A stretch of DNA of 64,000 bases from Sphingobacterium sp. ML3W (GTDB lineage Bacteria; Bacteroidota; Bacteroidia; Sphingobacteriales; Sphingobacteriaceae), in NCBI RefSeq assembly GCF_000747525.1, contig NZ_CP009278.1, positions 806,001 to 870,000 on the forward strand, read 5' to 3'. Every line of letters begins with the position of its first letter. Positions within the stretch are counted from its first letter, which is position 1. Under the pieces are notes generated by a model. The model saw only the letters and a list, made by a program, of their open reading frames with translations, ran no database searches and was not told the DNA's origin. A program made the position numbers and the translations under genes. Positions 62,140 to 64,000 of the stretch are shown here, in pieces.

Positions 62140-64000
62140 TTACTCATCACGTAAACTTTTTACAGGATTTGAAAGCGCAGCTTTTATCGATTGCATGCTT
62201 ATGGTAACAATTGCCAAGGTTAAAGCAGCTAAACCTGCTAAAACAAATACCGACCATTGCATATCGATGCGGTAAGGAAAATCCTGTAACCATTTGTACA
62301 TGGCCCACCAAGCGATAGGAGAGGCAATAAGAATCGCGATTAGAACTAACTTGATAAAATCTTTTGATAGCATACCCGTAATACCTGATACAGATGCTCC
62401 CAGTACTTTCCGGATACCAATTTCTTTCGTGCGCAGTTCTGTGATATAGGACGCTAAACCAAATAACCCAAGGCATGAAATAAAAATAGCCAAAGACGAG
62501 AATATGAATGCGAGTTGTGCTGTTTGCTGTTGCTCTTTAAACTTGGCAGCAAACTGTTGGTCGACAAATTTGTATTCGAAAGGATAGGCTGGATTGAATT
62601 TTTTGAGAAGCTGTTCCATTTGTTTCAAATTCTGTTCCATGGAAGACGATACATTGGTACGTACGACCATATTAAACAACCATTGTTTTGTTGGATAGAT
62701 GAGTAAAGGTGTTACTGGACTATAAGGCGAACCACTAATGTAATCATTTACTACCCCTACGATAGTAAATGTCTTATTCCCCCATTTAAAGTAACTTCCA
62801 ATGGGATTTTTTAATTTCATTTCTTTGATGGCAGTTTCATTTACCAATACAGATGCACTATCAGCTGCCAATCGTTCATAATCAATATCACGGCCTTCCA
62901 ATAATTTTAATTCAAGCGTTTTTACAAAATCACTTTCTGCTTTGGAGATATTAAATACGATTTTTTCACCCTGTTCAGGCGTTGACCCCTCCCATGAAAA
63001 ACTACCACTGGCGCTTGACGCATTATTGGTAATTGACCATCCGGTTCGTGTTACAGCTTGCGCAATGCCCTTATTGATCAATTCAGATTTGAGGACCTCA
63101 TAATTATCGTTCATATCACCCTCCATAGGGATTTCGATAAGTTGCGAGGCAGAATAACCAACGTCGCGTTTGCCTGCATATTCAACCTGCTTACGTATAA
63201 TTAGAGTAGCAATAATCAAGACAATGGCAATTCCAAATTGGAAAATAACTAGTATTTCACGGAAATTGAGATTAAATTTTTTAGAATTTCCAAATACTTT
63301 CAATGATTTAATGGGTTTGAAAGAGGATAGGACAAAGGCAGGGTATAATCCTGCCAGTGCTCCTGTTAATAGTATAAATCCGATTAAACAAGCCCAAATC
63401 ATAGGATCAGCTAGCGAAAATTCCAATGGTTTGTCCAATATCTTATTGAATAGCGGAAGTACCAAGGTCGTTAAAGCTAGAGCGAGAATTCCTGAAATGA
63501 AAGAAAGTAAGACCGATTCCATTAAAAACTGTGTGATTAAACTGCTGCGTTGAGCACCCACGACTTTACGTACAGCTACTTCTTTTGCTCTTTTTTGGCT
63601 CCGATCGGTACTGAGATTAATGAAATTGATACATGCAATCAACAGAATCAGTAGCCCAATGCCAGCAACTAGTTTTACCTGATCTATCTTACCACCAACG
63701 GGGATGCCCTGTTCAAATTTTGAATACAGGTGCATTTTGGATACGGGGTATAAGAAGAGCGATCCTTTCAGTTCATTACTCGTTTTATTGGCTATGATAT
63801 TGACGAGTTTTTTATTGAAAGCAGTGACATCTGTTCCATCTTTAAGTTGTATGTAAGTTAAGAATGTATTCGTATTCCAATTAGGGGAATAGCTATCTGC
63901 CTTGCTCAAGGGAATTAAATAGGTGAAATTAAAATCGGTATTGCTAGGCAAATCCGCTATGATTCCGGTTACTTTATAAGGTTCTTTATTGTCTAGAATA
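62140..64000 (-). CDS. MacB/FtsX-like ABC permease, C-terminal part (runs off window)
   Basis: The frame is open from the window edge to 62140, so the gene continues outside; a possible TTG start at 63951 is internal, because the residues before it (EPYKVTGIIAD) match the periplasmic domain of the paralogues. About 620 residues are visible: the end of the first periplasmic domain, core RAKEVAVRKVVGAQRSSLI, helices, second domain, core RTKEIGIRKVLGASVSGIT and the terminus AALSNPVKSLRDE. Seventh member of the array. Its promoter lies beyond the window. Confidence 0.92.
   Translation of the reverse strand, partial: ILDNKEPYKVTGIIADLPSNTDFNFTYLIPLSKADSYSPNWNTNTFLTYIQLKDGTDVTAFNKKLVNIIANKTSNELKGSLFLYPVSKMHLYSKFEQGIPVGGKIDQVKLVAGIGLLILLIACINFINLSTDRSQKRAKEVAVRKVVGAQRSSLITQFLMESVLLSFISGILALALTTLVLPLFNKILDKPLEFSLADPMIWACLIGFILLTGALAGLYPAFVLSSFKPIKSLKVFGNSKKFNLNFREILVIFQFGIAIVLIIATLIIRKQVEYAGKRDVGYSASQLIEIPMEGDMNDNYEVLKSELINKGIAQAVTRTGWSITNNASSASGSFSWEGSTPEQGEKIVFNISKAESDFVKTLELKLLEGRDIDYERLAADSASVLVNETAIKEMKLKNPIGSYFKWGNKTFTIVGVVNDYISGSPYSPVTPLLIYPTKQWLFNMVVRTNVSSSMEQNLKQMEQLLKKFNPAYPFEYKFVDQQFAAKFKEQQQTAQLAFIFSSLAIFISCLGLFGLASYITELRTKEIGIRKVLGASVSGITGMLSKDFIKLVLIAILIASPIAWWAMYKWLQDFPYRIDMQWSVFVLAGLAALTLAIVTISMQSIKAALSNPVKSLRDE

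Noticed and set aside
63951..63951. TTG as the start of the last permease
   Set aside because: The frame continues upstream with residues that match the paralogues, so this is an internal codon of a gene that leaves the window.
43829..64000. Integrated mobile element carrying the permease array
   Set aside because: No integrase, transposase, tRNA target or terminal repeats were seen, and base composition does not obviously change.

Overview
The window looks like chromosomal DNA of a Bacteroidota species close to Sphingobacterium/Pedobacter (family Sphingobacteriaceae). Supporting signs: low GC, promoters of the Bacteroidota type TAnnTTTG, a gldC gene, an S46 dipeptidyl-peptidase, a carboxypeptidase-regulatory/beta-barrel outer-membrane protein, a BlaI/BlaR1 pair with TonB-type C-terminal domains, a bacillithiol gene (bshA), and a long run of MacB/FtsX-like permeases. 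No tRNA, rRNA, CRISPR array, phage or insertion sequence was seen. Species-level naming is inference.

Positions 1-43751 are mainly housekeeping genes in short operons separated by clear intrinsic terminators. In order: the 5' part of an S46 peptidase; DEAD-box helicase, small membrane protein, gldC and EVE protein; a minus-strand run of ileS, a DksA-like gene, lspA, an M28 peptidase, an RmlD-like reductase and an acyl-CoA thioesterase; an IscA-type Fe-S protein; glyA; an ECF sigma factor; a YugP-type peptidase; ffh; nuoA-nuoB-purK-purE; a Tat-exported sugar epimerase-like protein; frr-pyrH; bshA; DUF1003 and an ArfB-like rescue factor; blaI-blaR1 behind a double operator; cbpM/cbpA; a TonB-dependent-receptor-like protein; a second M28 peptidase; tatC-rpiB; and the fatty-acid/ribosome cluster yceD-rpmF-plsX-fabH-accB-accC, then queH, an unknown lipoprotein and a SirB1-family protein.

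Positions 43829-64000 form a striking accessory region: one ABC ATPase, six complete and one partial two-half MacB/FtsX-like permeases, a DUF4097 repeat protein and a small XRE regulator, all on the minus strand. Five of the transcription units are preceded by the same regulatory module: a sigma-54-like -24/-12 element (TGG-N8-TTG) and, 52-54 nt further upstream, two 16-bp dyads (TGTnC-N6-GnACA) separated by 5 bp. This looks like a regulon controlled by one NtrC-type activator whose gene is not in the window. One permease plus its upstream XRE gene has been duplicated in tandem. The second XRE copy has decayed into a pseudogene (lost start codon, frameshift), and the permease and its regulatory module have been kept.

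Likely cooperation: the permeases and ATPase belong to the MacB-type family of non-canonical ABC systems that act on envelope substrates, and the DUF4097 protein is probably a surface or periplasmic partner made under the same signal. This functional reading is inferred from family membership and shared promoters. What is transported and which signal is sensed cannot be read from the sequence.
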